Origin: Microstegium vimineum
Taxonomy: Eukaryota; Streptophyta; Magnoliopsida; Poales; Poaceae
Direction: 5' to 3'
NCBI GenBank assembly: GCA_022036555.1
Contig: CM039129.1
Coordinates: forward strand, 38,532,051 to 38,596,050
Length of the DNA stretch: 64,000 nt
The translations under genes were made by a program, and so were the position numbers. Every line of letters begins with the position of its first letter. Within the stretch, counting starts at the first letter, position 1. The notes beneath the pieces are model-generated. The model was not told the DNA's origin. It ran no database searches and was given only the letters and a program-made list of their open reading frames with translations. This document shows, one piece after another, positions 48,042 to 58,562 of this stretch.

Positions 48042-48070
48042 CCCGTAGCAACGCACGGGCCCTCAACTAG
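48042..48070 (+). other. Helitron 3' terminus (hairpin and CTAG)
   Basis: CCCGT at 48042-48046 pairs with ACGGG at 48055-48059 across an 8-base loop. The element ends CTAG at 48067-48070 and the next base is T. The same GCAACGCACGG core recurs at 62926-62936. Confidence 0.75.
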
Positions 48071-48181
48071 TTATGATCATTTCAACAAGTGATCTACGAC
48101 ATGCATCATAACTGTAGCATTGCTTTGGTGTCCCTGCTCTTTCTTTCTTGTATCTTGGTCCTTCATTGGAGCTGCAGAGCA

Positions 48182-49010
48182 TTAAAACCACAGATGCTTC
48201 AACAGGTTGCCTGTGCCATGGAATGATTTGCACATGTATTGCTTCCCACAATACATGCTCACAACAATAGATTTATCTTCATCTGGCTCAAGAAAATGAT
48301 TCCAGACTTCTGATGTTGTTGAGTGGCTCCTTCTGATCTTCTTAGCAACAGGGGACATCTCTGTGAGAGGTCTACTTGAATGATTGTCCATCTGCAAAAT
48401 AAATTCCTTTAGATTATGATGGCTCAACACATACAAACTGTGAAAGGAAAACATTTCAGTTTCAGGAAGAAAAATAGTATGAACAGTTTTAACGAAGATT
48501 TCATATTTCAGACACTAACAAGTAAGAGCTGTAACAATCTGAACATATTATTAGTTTAAGAGCTTCATATAACTGAAAAAAAATACGAATTGATTGTGTA
48601 CATACCTGCCCTTCATTTTCTGGACTAAGAGTGCCATCTTCAATACTCATAGCTTGTTCATTTATCTTCTTTGACCCTGCTGCTTCGTAAGAAACAGATA
48701 TCACACTGTCCTTCATCTTCTTTGTCCTTGCTGCTACTTCCCGATAAACAGATACTGCTCTGTCCACTATTTTCTATGACGTAGCCTTCTTTGACATTGA
48801 CAAGATTGTTGGACTAAATGCTTCGTCTCGATACTTACATGTGCTACCTTTCTCATCTTTGTTTTGGCAACCTTAGCAGCCTTGGATTTGTGAATTTCCC
48901 TTTGCAATAATTTCTGAGAGCTGTCACTCTTTGATCTTGATGAAGTTTCAATCCTTAAGCTTCCTTCCTCAATACTTTGGAAAGTTGGAACTGTAGCAGC
49001 AAAACAATAT
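48182..49010 (-). pseudogene. BED-type zinc-finger protein remnant
   Basis: Three exon-like blocks on the minus strand: about 48838-48985 (VPTFQSIEEGSLRIETS...KVAKTKMRKVAHV), 48607-48769 (ends SIEDGTLSPENEGQ before a GT donor) and 48182-48391 (MDNHSSRPLTEMSPVAKKIR, then SEVWNHFLEPDEDKS and GKQYMC...HGTGNLLKHL). The last block is a BED finger as in hAT transposases and domesticated relatives. The first metal ligand is missing: the usual CxxC is SMYC here. The frame stops soon after the finger, so no transposase core is present. A degraded transposon-derived gene is the best reading. Confidence 0.5.
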
Positions 49011-49581
49011 AATGAGCAGCTTCTTCCTCCATATCTGAAAGTAAGATGATCACGTATTAATTAAGGATGAAGTATCAAGTTCGACATAGCATTTCAACTT
49101 CTTTCCCAGCACTATAGGATAAGATTCAGACCAACAAACTGAATACACATTTTTAATACAACCACAGCCACATGCATATAGTATATAAAGCATTTCCACC
49201 TTGTGCAAAAACTCTACATAGACCACGGGTCTGCAGTTCTGCAATCTGCTCCAGTCTCCAGGCCACAAGACTATGTAGAGGTAATGCTACGACAGGGAAC
49301 TGAACAATTATTTAGAGCTGCTTATTTAAGGCACACAAACTGTATCATTTGCTCAATTTTACAAGCCTTCTACACTTTATCAGGAAAAAACTAGGGTGTC
49401 CTTACATCTGAAAAATACTACTATTGCACAAGTCAGCAAGAAATTACCTTTTCCTAAACAATGTCAATGTATTTTCCAGGAAACTGTTGAACACAACACA
49501 GAGTAGCATGTCGAACTGCAGGAATCGAAGTGTCAACACATAGATTGCCTTTTAACTCTATCTATGCTGTGATTATATGTG

Positions 49582-49806
49582 TCACTTAGGGTAAGAAAAG
49601 GCATGAGCGCAGAGTATCAGCTGCTCGAACCTGATGTAGCGACCCTCGCAGTGCGCGGGCCTGATGTAACTGCCGTCGATGCGCCGCCGGGTGTGGGAAT
49701 ATAGCTCCAGGTACCTCTCCATGCCCATCACCATCCACCACGCCAATCTCTCCGCTGCCGCCGCCTCGGTCGCGGTCACGGTCACGCTCCTCGACCCCAT
49801 CCGCAT
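49582..49806 (-). CDS. hypothetical GC-rich exon-like ORF
   Basis: MRMGSRSVTVTATEAAAAER followed by LAWWMVMGMERYLELYS and SYIRPAHCEGRYIRFEQ. The amino-acid composition and strong contrast with the AT-rich surroundings suggest a real or captured exon, but I recognise no family and cannot find a convincing partner exon. Confidence 0.25.
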   Translation of the reverse strand: MRMGSRSVTVTATEAAAAERLAWWMVMGMERYLELYSHTRRRIDGSYIRPAHCEGRYIRFEQLILCAHAFSYPK

Positions 49807-49994
49807 CACACACAAGATGACAAGAGTCAACCAGGGACGATATAGATCGGGGGCACAAAGGGGTGTCACGAAGGGATACGACTGTTCTATCTAATTGTAT
49901 CTATTGATCTTGTACTTGATGGATGAGATCACTTTATGAAGAGATGCCTGTCGTGGAGAGGTGTCGTTTCACAACAGTGAGATCAGCAAACACA

Positions 49995-50942
49995 TTACAT
50001 CAGATAATGGGCATTCCTGTAGTATCTGTTGATGTACCTAGCCTGCAGAAAACAATAGGTACAAGGTTAGATCTATTCAAATGCTTTACATTGTACAAGG
50101 TTAGTAACTGAGGGATGCTGAACAGCAGCACTGCGTACCTTTACATTGTTAACATCAGGCGTGTCTGGGGTTTTCATGGGATAAAACTTGTAAAATTTGA
50201 TATTCTCGAATGCCTCTTTTATCTTAGGATCCATATCATAAATCGCTTTCTTCCTGGCTTCTTTAGCCTACATAAGTTTGTGGAAACATTGAATACTAAT
50301 GCACTAACTCTTGTGAATAAAATAAATAGTTCCCATGATTATGAAGCTGTTTCAGCTCTCTCTTCCTTTCTCTAACCTTCTCCTTCAGGAACTCCTAAAT
50401 CAAATAATGTGGCAGCAAAACTGTAAGACACAATTGTAACCAATTCCCTAAGATTAGCTTAGCCGTAGACTAAGCACAAAATAAATGCAGTACCTTGAAT
50501 TTTTCTTTCTCATCCTCTGGCATACCTTCTTGAACTTTCTGATCTGCAAAATCCTGCATTGCAAGACACAGATAAAATCAATAATCTTTAAACTGCAAAC
50601 CCTTTAAAAGAAACTACACTCTCATGTGCATGGATCAGAGTAAGACGCAGATAAAACAACAAGCACCTCGTGTGCAAAATAAACTAAAATCCCATTAGAA
50701 ACCATGTCTACCAATTAAAGTTTTCCCATGTAGCAATCTGAAGCAGCATACTATAGTTCAACTACAGTGAGATATAAATATCTGTTGTTTGCCCCCATGT
50801 GCGTGCAAGAATCCACAATCGATAGCTGACGGGCAGGAGAATGCACGGCCGCGGCCGCGCTATTCCCGCGGACCAAGTTCGTTGTGGCGCCGCTGTGGGT
50901 GCGCAGAACTATGTTGCGGGCGAATTGAGGGAAGGGAGGCAA
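49995..50942 (-). CDS. small conserved protein of unknown function, 5' end unresolved
   Basis: Four exons join perfectly in phase 0: 50494-50553 (DFADQKVQEGMPEDEKEKFK), 50377-50394 (an 18-base microexon, EFLKEK), 50139-50267 (AKEARKKAIYDMDP..., FYKFYPMKTPDTPDVNNVK) and 49995-50042 (ARYINRYYRNAHYLM, stop). All four have proper AG acceptors, and GT donors where needed. The likely first exon is near 50820-50942 (FARNIVLRTHSGATTNLVRG), Arg/Ser/Ala-rich like a mitochondrial presequence, but it shows no clear ATG or donor. The precise joints argue that this is, or recently was, a working gene. I cannot name it; a small organellar protein is a guess. Confidence 0.55.
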
Positions 50943-52127
50943 GGAGACTCACCGGGATCACAGAGCCCGTGCGACGCGCGAGGAACGAGGTCGGCGGGCG
51001 AGGGCGAGGGCGAGGGACGGCTGCTGGGGTCGTCGCATGCGCCCTCCTCCCGGCGCCGCGAGGTGACGGTGGCGTCGGGGTTGGCGTGGGAGATGGCGGT
51101 GTTTCCGGCGCGTCGTTGGTGTTGAGGCGTCTAGAGCGGTGGCGTCGTCTGTCCGGCCGCGGCGCATCCGATGTCGTCGAGGCGTCGAACGGCTCTTTGA
51201 TTTTCAGTTCGACGGAGCCAAAGCCAGCGATGGAAAGCGTCGTTCGTCGCCTTAGGGGATTTTAGAGGGAGAAAGGGATTGCGGTTTCGCCCCTAGTTTG
51301 CCGTGGTCTCCGACGCCAAGAGACGGCGCGCCCCGCCGTGGCCTCGCGTCTCCCCCTGCGACCCCCCGCAGCGGCCTCGCGTAAACCGGTGTTGTGGGCT
51401 TTAGCTGGGCCACCGCAGTAATCCTCCCTGCTTGATGAATGAGTCAACGTACGGCAAGCCTCACTGTTGGATGCTAACGGACGGCAGAGCTAAGATGACT
51501 AGTCAACTTACACGAGTGCAGAGATGACTCAATGTCATTGCTAGACGCGATTAGATAGAAAATTACAGAGATCTATTTAGATTTGTAGCTATCCAATGTA
51601 TATATATCATATAAATCAAGACTATAGGCATACCAACAGAGATGTTTTCTACATTCACATGGTTGTTTGTTAGAGGAGATCATATAAAAAAATGAGAAAA
51701 ATTTCTTTATCTTTATTGTTAGGTATAGATATAGATTAGGTATAGTGGCGGAGCCATGATTTTTTTATTAGGGGGGCGATAAAAAAAAATTAACTTGTAA
51801 AAAGTGAGTGTAGCTCAACTGGTTGGATTGCTCCTTGTTATAAATGACCGGTCTAAAAGGATCATCTTAAGCACGACACAATCAGTGCTTGTAGAAAACT
51901 AATAACATTTATATCTAAGAAAGTGTATTCAATGATTATGTAGTACAACTATTGATATTTTCTTATATATTTTTTATCAAAATTAAAAAAAAAATGATTT
52001 CTCAATAACTAGGAATGACTATTTTTATTAGACGTGTCGGTCTTGAATTCTTAATCATCTGCCAAAAAATAACACCCTCTTGAGCAACGCATTATGAGCG
52101 GTGGAATGACCATGCTTACGGCGGTTT
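50943..52127. other. GC-rich promoter-like patch, then AT-rich repeat-bearing spacer
   Basis: 50943-51300 is very GC- and CpG-rich, probably the promoter and leader side of the minus-strand gene below it; its open frames on both strands are compositional. Around 51742-51790, TGGCGGAGCCATGATTTTTT followed by AGGGGGGCGATAAAA resembles one end of a dispersed grass DNA element related to that at 52318. No gene is supported from 51300 to 52127. Confidence 0.45.
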
Positions 52128-53360
52128 TTGTTCCATGTGGCGTTTGGCTGCGTGCACGAGGAGCGCGTTGCTCTTCTACATATCCGATCGTCGTTCCTTG
52201 ACTCAAACTCCAGCATGCTCCTTGCTTCATGGTTCCACAGCGACGACTGCTGCTCTTGGGATAGGATTAGATGCAGTGACGACGACGACAGTGCAAGAGG
52301 CCAGAGTGTCGCACACGGTGGCGGATGCAGAGGGGTTGGGGGCTGCAGCCCCCCTGCCTCATTTCTCCATTAGATTTCTACTATAAAATTTACTCATTTT
52401 TTCATGAAATCTCTATAAAATTCACTCATTTCTCCATTAAATCTTTATAAAATTCACCAAAATCTTTATTGTTAATCATGATATAAACTTAGATAGTAAG
52501 TATTATTCCTAAATCTTCATTGTTAATCATCATCTTTATTACTTAGCCCCCCTAATCGCATCCTGGATCCGCGAGCATCTTGATGGCTCGGAGATTCAAC
52601 GAGCGCCGAGCACGAGGAAGAGAACGGCGGGGAAAGAGAATCACGAGTGCGGAAGAGTTTTTCCTGCGCCACGGGTATCGACGTGGTTAGGGATGCAAAG
52701 GCACAGAGTTACGTCAGGCTATGTGTATCTAAAAGAGCGTCGTGGATTGGTTGAACATGAAAAACACGGGCCTTCTCACCCACGCGGATTAGCCAGGGAT
52801 CCCCTTTGGATTGGGGTACCCAAAGGAGCCCTGATGGTACGCAAGAACTTCTTTCACACTCATGCATAATTCAAAGATATATATATTCCAAGGCAATATG
52901 TGTATGCATAAACTTACTCATCAAAGAAACCACCTCCTTAATTATATTATAGGTCTTGAAGGGCTTGACTAAGCTCAGGTGTCTCAACCTCGGTGTCAAC
53001 CAATTTGTTGCGAATGATGATATCATACCTATCCGAAAACTGGCTTCTCTTCAAATCCTAAATCTTCAGGGCACCATCAACATGGATCTACCTCTTCGTC
53101 ATCTTCAGAGCATAGGTGACACACGTTAAATAAACCTTGACATTCTTTTTTGTGTGTTGGCGGTGTACGTGTGTCTCGCTTCTAGCTTGTTTATAACTAC
53201 TGTATATCTCTACACTTCACATGACAGTTCTCAGAAAGCTCAAGAACCTCCGAGAATTGCATTTGAATAGGAATCGATTGAACGAAAGCATTCCAGCATC
53301 CTTGTTTGACGATCTTCCACAGCTACAACACCTGGACCTTTCATTCAATCTACTTCAAGG
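52128..53360 (+). pseudogene. LRR receptor-like protein, fragmentary
   Basis: Remains of a plant LRR receptor-like protein (RLP). Exon-like block 1 (52146-52315) encodes the N-terminal cap, GCVHEERVALLHIRSSFLD then LASWFHSDDCCSWDRIRCS. After an inserted element, block 2 (52953-53115) has KGLTKLRCLNLGVNQF and LASLQILNLQGTINMDLPL, and block 3 (53228-53360) has LKNLRELHLNRNRLNESIP and LPQLQHLDLSFNLLQG. Blocks 2 and 3 join in frame through GT-AG sites (phase 1). There is no signal peptide, most LRRs are missing, and no transmembrane segment is found downstream, so this is a truncated relic. Confidence 0.75.
52318..52575. mobile_element. small inverted-end element inside the RLP remnant
   Basis: The left end GGCGGATGCAGAGGGG, followed by GGGGGCTGCAGCCCCCC, and the right end, complement of CGCGGATCCAGGATGCGA, form imperfect inverted termini around an AT-rich centre with repeated AAATTCACTCATTT/ATCTTTATT-type motifs. 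It interrupts the cap exon of the RLP. The superfamily and target duplication are unclear. Confidence 0.45.
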
Positions 53361-55946
53361 GTAATTATTAATATTTTTGGGCACATTTACATTGATAATT
53401 TTTTCACATTTATAGCAAACAATTATTATTTATCCATCACATAAAAGACATAAAAATACATGATGCGTCTTTTTAATATGTTGACCTATCTGCGATCATT
53501 TTTTACTAAACTTGATCCTGTAGTTACCAGATGGTGTTTTAATTTGTCAGTCCTATGCTACATATTCACAAAGTTTTATGTTTAATAATTAGTAGCCAAT
53601 ATGTTAGACTCGACTGAAACTTGACTCTTATAAATGAGATGCATCAAACATAGAACTTGATTCAATGATTCACAAGTGATGTTACCTTACGTGTAAATTA
53701 CCCTGCAACACCCTGAGAAGAATTTGATGCCTTGCTGCTAAGCTTCAGCTGCAGAAATAGTAATAATTAGATTTTTTGATAACTGGTTACAGACCAAGAG
53801 AAAAAGATACAAATTCATGTTACAGACAGCTGGTTAACACCATCAAGCTGACTGTCGATCTCTGGATAGATGCCGGGGCTCGCAAGTTGGGTTGTCTTCT
53901 ACGCGAGTAGTCCGTTGTGTTTTGTACCGAGGGGTGAGGTGTGCGTGGAGAGCTTGTAAACCCCCGGTCCGGCGCCTAGGCGCGATTGTAAGAAAAAAAC
54001 TCTTTCCTCCTTAAATACAAAGATACGCAAGTCTTTTGCGTATTCAAGAAAAAAAAATGTTAGCTCTTCTTATCTCATATATGCCGCATAATGAACTAGG
54101 GATCAAAACACTAGTAGACATAATCTAAGTATTTTTCTCCTGTTTTTTAGCCAACAGCTCCCACTCAACCCAACACCACTTGACGCCTGCTACCCACAGT
54201 CATATCGGCTTCATGTGTACTTGAGTGAACCATCTATATAGTTTAGACCTCCACAAACTAATGCATTTCACAGTAATATCAACATTCAACGAATCAATCA
54301 AAACAGAGAGGGGGGAGAGAGCAACACATCACTGCTATATTCACAAGTATGTATTGTTGCTCTAGAATAAGATACATAGGTAGTCAGTGCTATATTCACA
54401 TTAGAGGAGGCAAGCTTTCCATAAGGTACCACCAAATGGTAACTCAGTTCTACAGGCAAAAAATGGCAACAACAGCAACATAAACTTAAGATTAACATTC
54501 AGGTAGAGCATTCCATTGAAAACTGAAAGGTAATGTTCAAATATATTCCAAAACTGAAATAAAAACATAGCTGTTCAAAAATATATTACATTGAAACTGA
54601 ACACAGAGCACATAATTTCAGCAAAATTCACAGCAAAGCAGAGCATTCCTAGCTCCACCTGGTGCCGGGAGGTTGTTATCAAACTTGTCAATCGTCGAGA
54701 GTTTAGAACAGGAATACAACGTCACCATAGGCATGAACTTTTGTGACTGTGGGCGCCTACGTGTACCCCTATGAACCGTAAACTTAAAATTACCGATTCA
54801 TGTTCCATGTACCGATAACTTTTGTGATTGTGGGCGCGACCACCTCGCCGCTGACCGCCCGACCGGCCGCCTCACCGCCGTGCGCTTGGACAAGCCGGTA
54901 GCCGCCGCCGAGCCATGAAGGAGCGCGAGCCACTGCCGACGAGCTGCACAGGCACACGGGCCGCCATAGCTGCGGCACACGTGCAGCAAGCTCGCGAGGA
55001 GCTCGGGACTCGTCTGTGTCGCCCCAAGGGTAAATTGGAAATTCTCGGAAGGAAAGAGAAACTCTATGCTGGATTAACGGCACGTTGACCTCACGGTGTT
55101 AACTGCAGTGGCACTTCTAGAATGTAAGAGTAAATTTGATGGCATTTATATCTAAAGTAATTTTTCAATGGCTTTCCCGGAATAGATGAATCATTCGATG
55201 TTATACACGGAATTCTCTCTTTCATTTTTCTAGTTATGTGTGTAATCGTAAAGTCATATATGTCTGATAGTATTTGTTCTGCTTTCTTATATTTTGAATT
55301 TCTAAAAAAATGGACTGTTGTGTAGGCGTGTTGCACTGTCTCCATCATATGGTACCCGGCCTTTTGCTAAGAGGGCAGTAAATTACAAGATAGTAGTACA
55401 ATTCAAAAGCATATATAGTATTATAATATTCTTTCACAACAAAAAAAAAACATTATAATGCATGGCCTTACTTGTGTACCCCAGGTGAAAACCTGACAAC
55501 TGTGACCGGAGAAAGTGATAGACATTTAGTTGTGCGTCAATGAAGACATGATAACGAATAACGTGGCAAAAATGATAGTAACAGATAATAAAAGAATGAC
55601 CATTAACGAATAACGTCAATGATAGGCAGATTTTCTGAATATCGGACACCAAGTCCAGAAACAGACGTGATCCATGCAGCCGAGTACGTGCCATCTTCTG
55701 AACAAGTGAACAATGCCAAAGCATTTTGACCGAAACATCACCTAGGATTTTACCTCAGGGTATGTCTTAATTTTTTTTTTGATAAAACCATACTCTAATT
55801 CGGTAAAACCATATACATTTTATTATATCAAAAGCCTTAAATTCAAACATTAAGATTAAGCTCGAAATGATGACAAATCTCAATATAAATTGTTCAAATA
55901 AAATACAAATAGTTTGAAATAAAGTCATAGAAAAAGACTTACATTA
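53361..55946. other. repeat-rich spacer, no gene seen
   Basis: Contains a LINE-like 3' end (53840-54058) and, at about 54735-54845, a GACTGTGGGCG/GATTGTGGGCG-containing repeat also found near 56460-56560. The GC-rich patch 54830-55020 has frames on the minus strand that I cannot support as genes. Confidence 0.45.
53840..54058 (+). mobile_element. truncated LINE-type 3' end
   Basis: Ends with CTCCTTAAATACAAAGATAC, then AAGTCTTTTGCGTATTCAAG and an A tail of nine, the form seen at 3' ends of plant L1 elements. A GT/GC-rich stretch precedes it. No convincing long target duplication is seen. Confidence 0.5.
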
Positions 55947-56090
55947 TTACTTATTTATCCGCCGCTTTCTTAATGACATGAATGTCTCAATTATATCATC
56001 TTCATCAACTTCAAAAAAAATATCCCGCTCAATAAATGTGACAAGGCAATCATCTAAAACACTGTCACTTAGCTTATTCCTTACTTTGTT
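55947..56090 (-). pseudogene. hAT-like (TTF/MYM-type) transposase C-terminal fragment
   Basis: NKVRNKLSDSVLDDCLVTFI and ERDIFFEVDEDDIIETFMSL ending in RKRRINK and a stop. This matches the C-terminal tail of plant TTF-type zinc-finger/hAT-related transposase proteins (pattern: NKLRN.M.D..LND.L..YIE.DIF). Only the tail is present; the sequence to the right (56100-56230) is GC-richer and unrelated. Confidence 0.6.
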
Positions 56091-56234
56091 TTGTGCCGTG
56101 AACCCGAAATTTGCCGGAGGTGTGCAAGTTCGGTTGACTTGTTTATTTAGCTCTAGTCGCTGTGCCCCGTTGGATCCTATCCGACGATGGTGGTGGAAGC
56201 GCTGCCCGGTTGGCTTGCTGGGCCGGCCCAACAT

Positions 56235-57636
56235 CAGGCACGAGCACGGCGCATGTAGTATAGCTGCTGCTGCGCTAATTTTTCTAATATCTGAGGGCTA
56301 CAAAAACGGAGCACATCAAATGTATTGGGATCACGATCCATAAAAAAAAAATGTATTGGAATCATGATCCACGTTCTATAGCTACGTTCCGGGTTTATCG
56401 TCTCAATTACCTAGAAATCATGATCCCATCATCGAACCAAACGTTCCGAAAAGATATATCTCCTATAAATCGAGAACTTAAAATTATCGATTCATATTCC
56501 ACCGTACCTATGTGCTGGGAACTTATGTGACTGTGGGCGTGGCTCGCCATCCGCCTTTCCTCCGTCCAGTCCCGTGCATGCAGGCACCTCTCGCACAACC
56601 GCCTGCACTTTCCCGTGCATGTGCCGTAGATATAAACGCATGACGACTGGCCCATTAGAAGTTTATAGATTAGACAGTGGATTACAGAAGCTGCTGTGTT
56701 TCACTGATTTGAAGGGCTATCTATTTTATAGATCTTCTAAATTGTATTTTTTGGATATTTATTTTATAAAATCTCTTAAAGATGCTCTAATCAGTTTAGA
56801 GCTAAACAAGTTTGTTCGGTTGAGTTGTTTAGAGCTAAACAAGGTAGTCAACTATAATCGGTTTGTTCGGTTGACTTGATTAGCTCTAAAATACATGAAA
56901 AAAATAGTCTAGAATTATGGTATGCAAAGTAGTAGTCTACTATTTTTCATGTAATTTACGTAGTAGTGACGTTAGGAAGTCCAACGGCTACTTGTTTGTT
57001 TTGAAAATAAAAAAATGCCTTTTGAATTTTGCCATATATGCTAGCTGGTGCGTTTGTACTGGGATGAATTCGAGACCTGCCCTATGCACGGCTACTGCTT
57101 GAACGGTTGAACCCTTTCTAAAATCAATTCAGTTTATAACACACACATATATATAGAGAATAATTAATATGTATTTTGCAGCTGACTATAAAATAATTTA
57201 TTGTTTAGCCACTTTAAGGTACGATAATTACTATGCTAATTTATGAGATTATAGTATCGGCTTAATATGTGATTTACTATAACATTACGATAAATCCCTC
57301 TATATGTTATCGAACTGTCGTAAATGCACCACGTTCTGTTAGGGATGTTACTCACCTAACTTTTTTTCTCGTAAATAGAGTTGACTAGAATACCTTATAT
57401 TATATAGTTATACACTCTTATAAACTGTTAAATCTGCATACATTTAGTCCTACGGTTTTAAACAGTAGAAGTACTAGAGTTGAGTACTAGTGTACGTAAC
57501 AAACACACAATATATACAATACACACACTACTACTAGAGCAGAGTATTATATAACAAACAGTACGTAGAGTATCTTAATTGATGAAACAAAGTACATGAG
57601 TAGCAGTACATCGTCGTCACGTAGTACACGAGCGTG
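56235..57636. other. spacer between the transposase fragment and the Dof gene
   Basis: No gene is supported. At 56460-56560 it carries a second copy of the repeat noted near 54740-54845. The part from 57100 is AT-rich and probably includes the Dof 3' flank. Confidence 0.45.
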
Positions 57637-58482
57637 TCACAGGAGCAGGTGCGGGGCGGCGCTGCCGTGGTGCAGTGCCGGCGCCGCCACGGCGAGCTCC
57701 TGCCACAGCGCGGCGGCCGGCGGGAAGGGGAACACGCTACTACTGGCGTCTTTCATCGTGGTCTCCGCGCGGTCTCCCTCGAAGATCGTCGCTGTCGTTG
57801 CTGCAGGCCACGGAAGCGGCAGCTGCTGCTGGTGGTGAGCCATGTCGGCAGCAGCTGCCCCTTCGGCGGCGGCGGCGTCATCACCCAGGCCGATGTCGAA
57901 GCAGCCGAGCCGGCCTTCCAGCAGCGGCGCTGAGCCGAGCGCGAGCAGCGGTGATGCTGCCGACGCCGACGCCGACGCGGACACCGAGCCGGCCAGCAGC
58001 AGCGAGCTGAGGAGGAGGCCGCCATGCAGCGTTGCTGGGGCGGCGAACGGGCCGCCACCGGCCGAGGCGGCGGTCGTTGCTGCTGACACGGCCGAGGCGG
58101 TCCCGTACATGGCGCGGGTGGGGCGGCGCGCGTGGCGCGGGCGCTTGCGCGTGGACCCGCCCACGGGGACGTTGCGGAGGGACCCACCGAGCGTCCAGTA
58201 GCGGCGGCACGCGCGGCAGAAGTGCCGCGGCTGCGCCGTGTTGTAGTTGTTGTAGTAGCAGAACTTTGTGTCCCGTGACGCGCACCGCGGGCACTGCTCC
58301 CGCCCCGGCGACGTGGCCTCGGACGACGGCGGCGACAGCGCATGCTTGTTCGTCCCGGCGGCGCCGGCAGCGGCCATCATCAGCGCTCGCGCCGCTACCG
58401 CCTGATGCAGTAACGACGACGCGCCCTGTGCCGCTGGCGGCAGTGGCGGCACGGGGTAGTACTGGTGCAGCGGCGCCTCCAT
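57637..58482 (-). CDS. Dof zinc-finger transcription factor
   Basis: Plant-specific DNA-binding factor that recognises AAAG cores. A single exon of 281 residues from ATG 58482 (MEAPLHQYYPVPPLPP). The Dof domain spans about residues 63-111: CPRC near the start, then NYNTAQPRHFCRACRRYW and TLGGSLRNVPVGGSTRKR, so all four zinc-binding cysteines (CX2C...CX2C) are present. A basic tail RPRHARRPTR follows. The rest is Ala/Ser-rich low complexity with an LLSSLLL patch, the usual variable activation or interaction region. No other motif identifies the subfamily. A TATA box lies at the right distance. Long frames on the opposite strand are composition shadows. Confidence 0.95.
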   Translation of the reverse strand: MEAPLHQYYPVPPLPPAAQGASSLLHQAVAARALMMAAAGAAGTNKHALSPPSSEATSPGREQCPRCASRDTKFCYYNNYNTAQPRHFCRACRRYWTLGGSLRNVPVGGSTRKRPRHARRPTRAMYGTASAVSAATTAASAGGGPFAAPATLHGGLLLSSLLLAGSVSASASASAASPLLALGSAPLLEGRLGCFDIGLGDDAAAAEGAAAADMAHHQQQLPLPWPAATTATIFEGDRAETTMKDASSSVFPFPPAAALWQELAVAAPALHHGSAAPHLLL

Positions 58483-58553
58483 GGATTGGTTGTGGATAGC
58501 AGGTGTCGCCGTGTCGCGCGGTCGACGATGCCTTTGTGCTGCTGGCCTGCTGC

Positions 58554-58562
58554 TTATATATA
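58554..58562 (-). promoter_or_regulatory. TATA box of the Dof gene
   Basis: TATATATAA on the minus strand, about 72 bases upstream of the ATG, which predicts transcription starting near 58525 and a leader of about 40 bases. Confidence 0.65.

Larger units (their letters stand above)
40617..48070 (+). mobile_element. probable gene-fragment-carrying Helitron, split by gypsy element 2
   Basis: The 5' end starts TCTCTATCTCTACGACTAAA after an A (40616); grass Helitrons begin with very similar TCTCTA...TAAAA sequences. The 3' end has the hairpin CCCGT-AGCAACGC-ACGGG (48042-48059), then CCCTCAACTAG, ending in CTAG at 48067-48070 and followed by T. This is the classic 3' terminus and A/T insertion site. 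Without the nested retroelement it would be about 1.9 kb. It holds an exon-like plus-strand fragment (41036 on, continued at 46823), minus-strand coding-like fragments (47439-47750) and tandem repeats, but no Rep/helicase, so it would be non-autonomous. Confidence 0.6.

Noticed and set aside
50789..51265. 158-codon plus-strand frame
   Set aside because: Starts at a non-ATG codon, lies in a CpG-rich patch that is more likely the promoter of the minus-strand gene, and has no domain.
51800..51870. tRNA-like A-box TAGCTCAACTGG
   Set aside because: No B box (GGTTCGANNCC) follows at the proper distance and no cloverleaf can be drawn; it is part of a dispersed repeat.
57675..58201. Long plus-strand frames opposite the Dof gene
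   Set aside because: GC-rich shadow frames of a high-GC exon with no domain.
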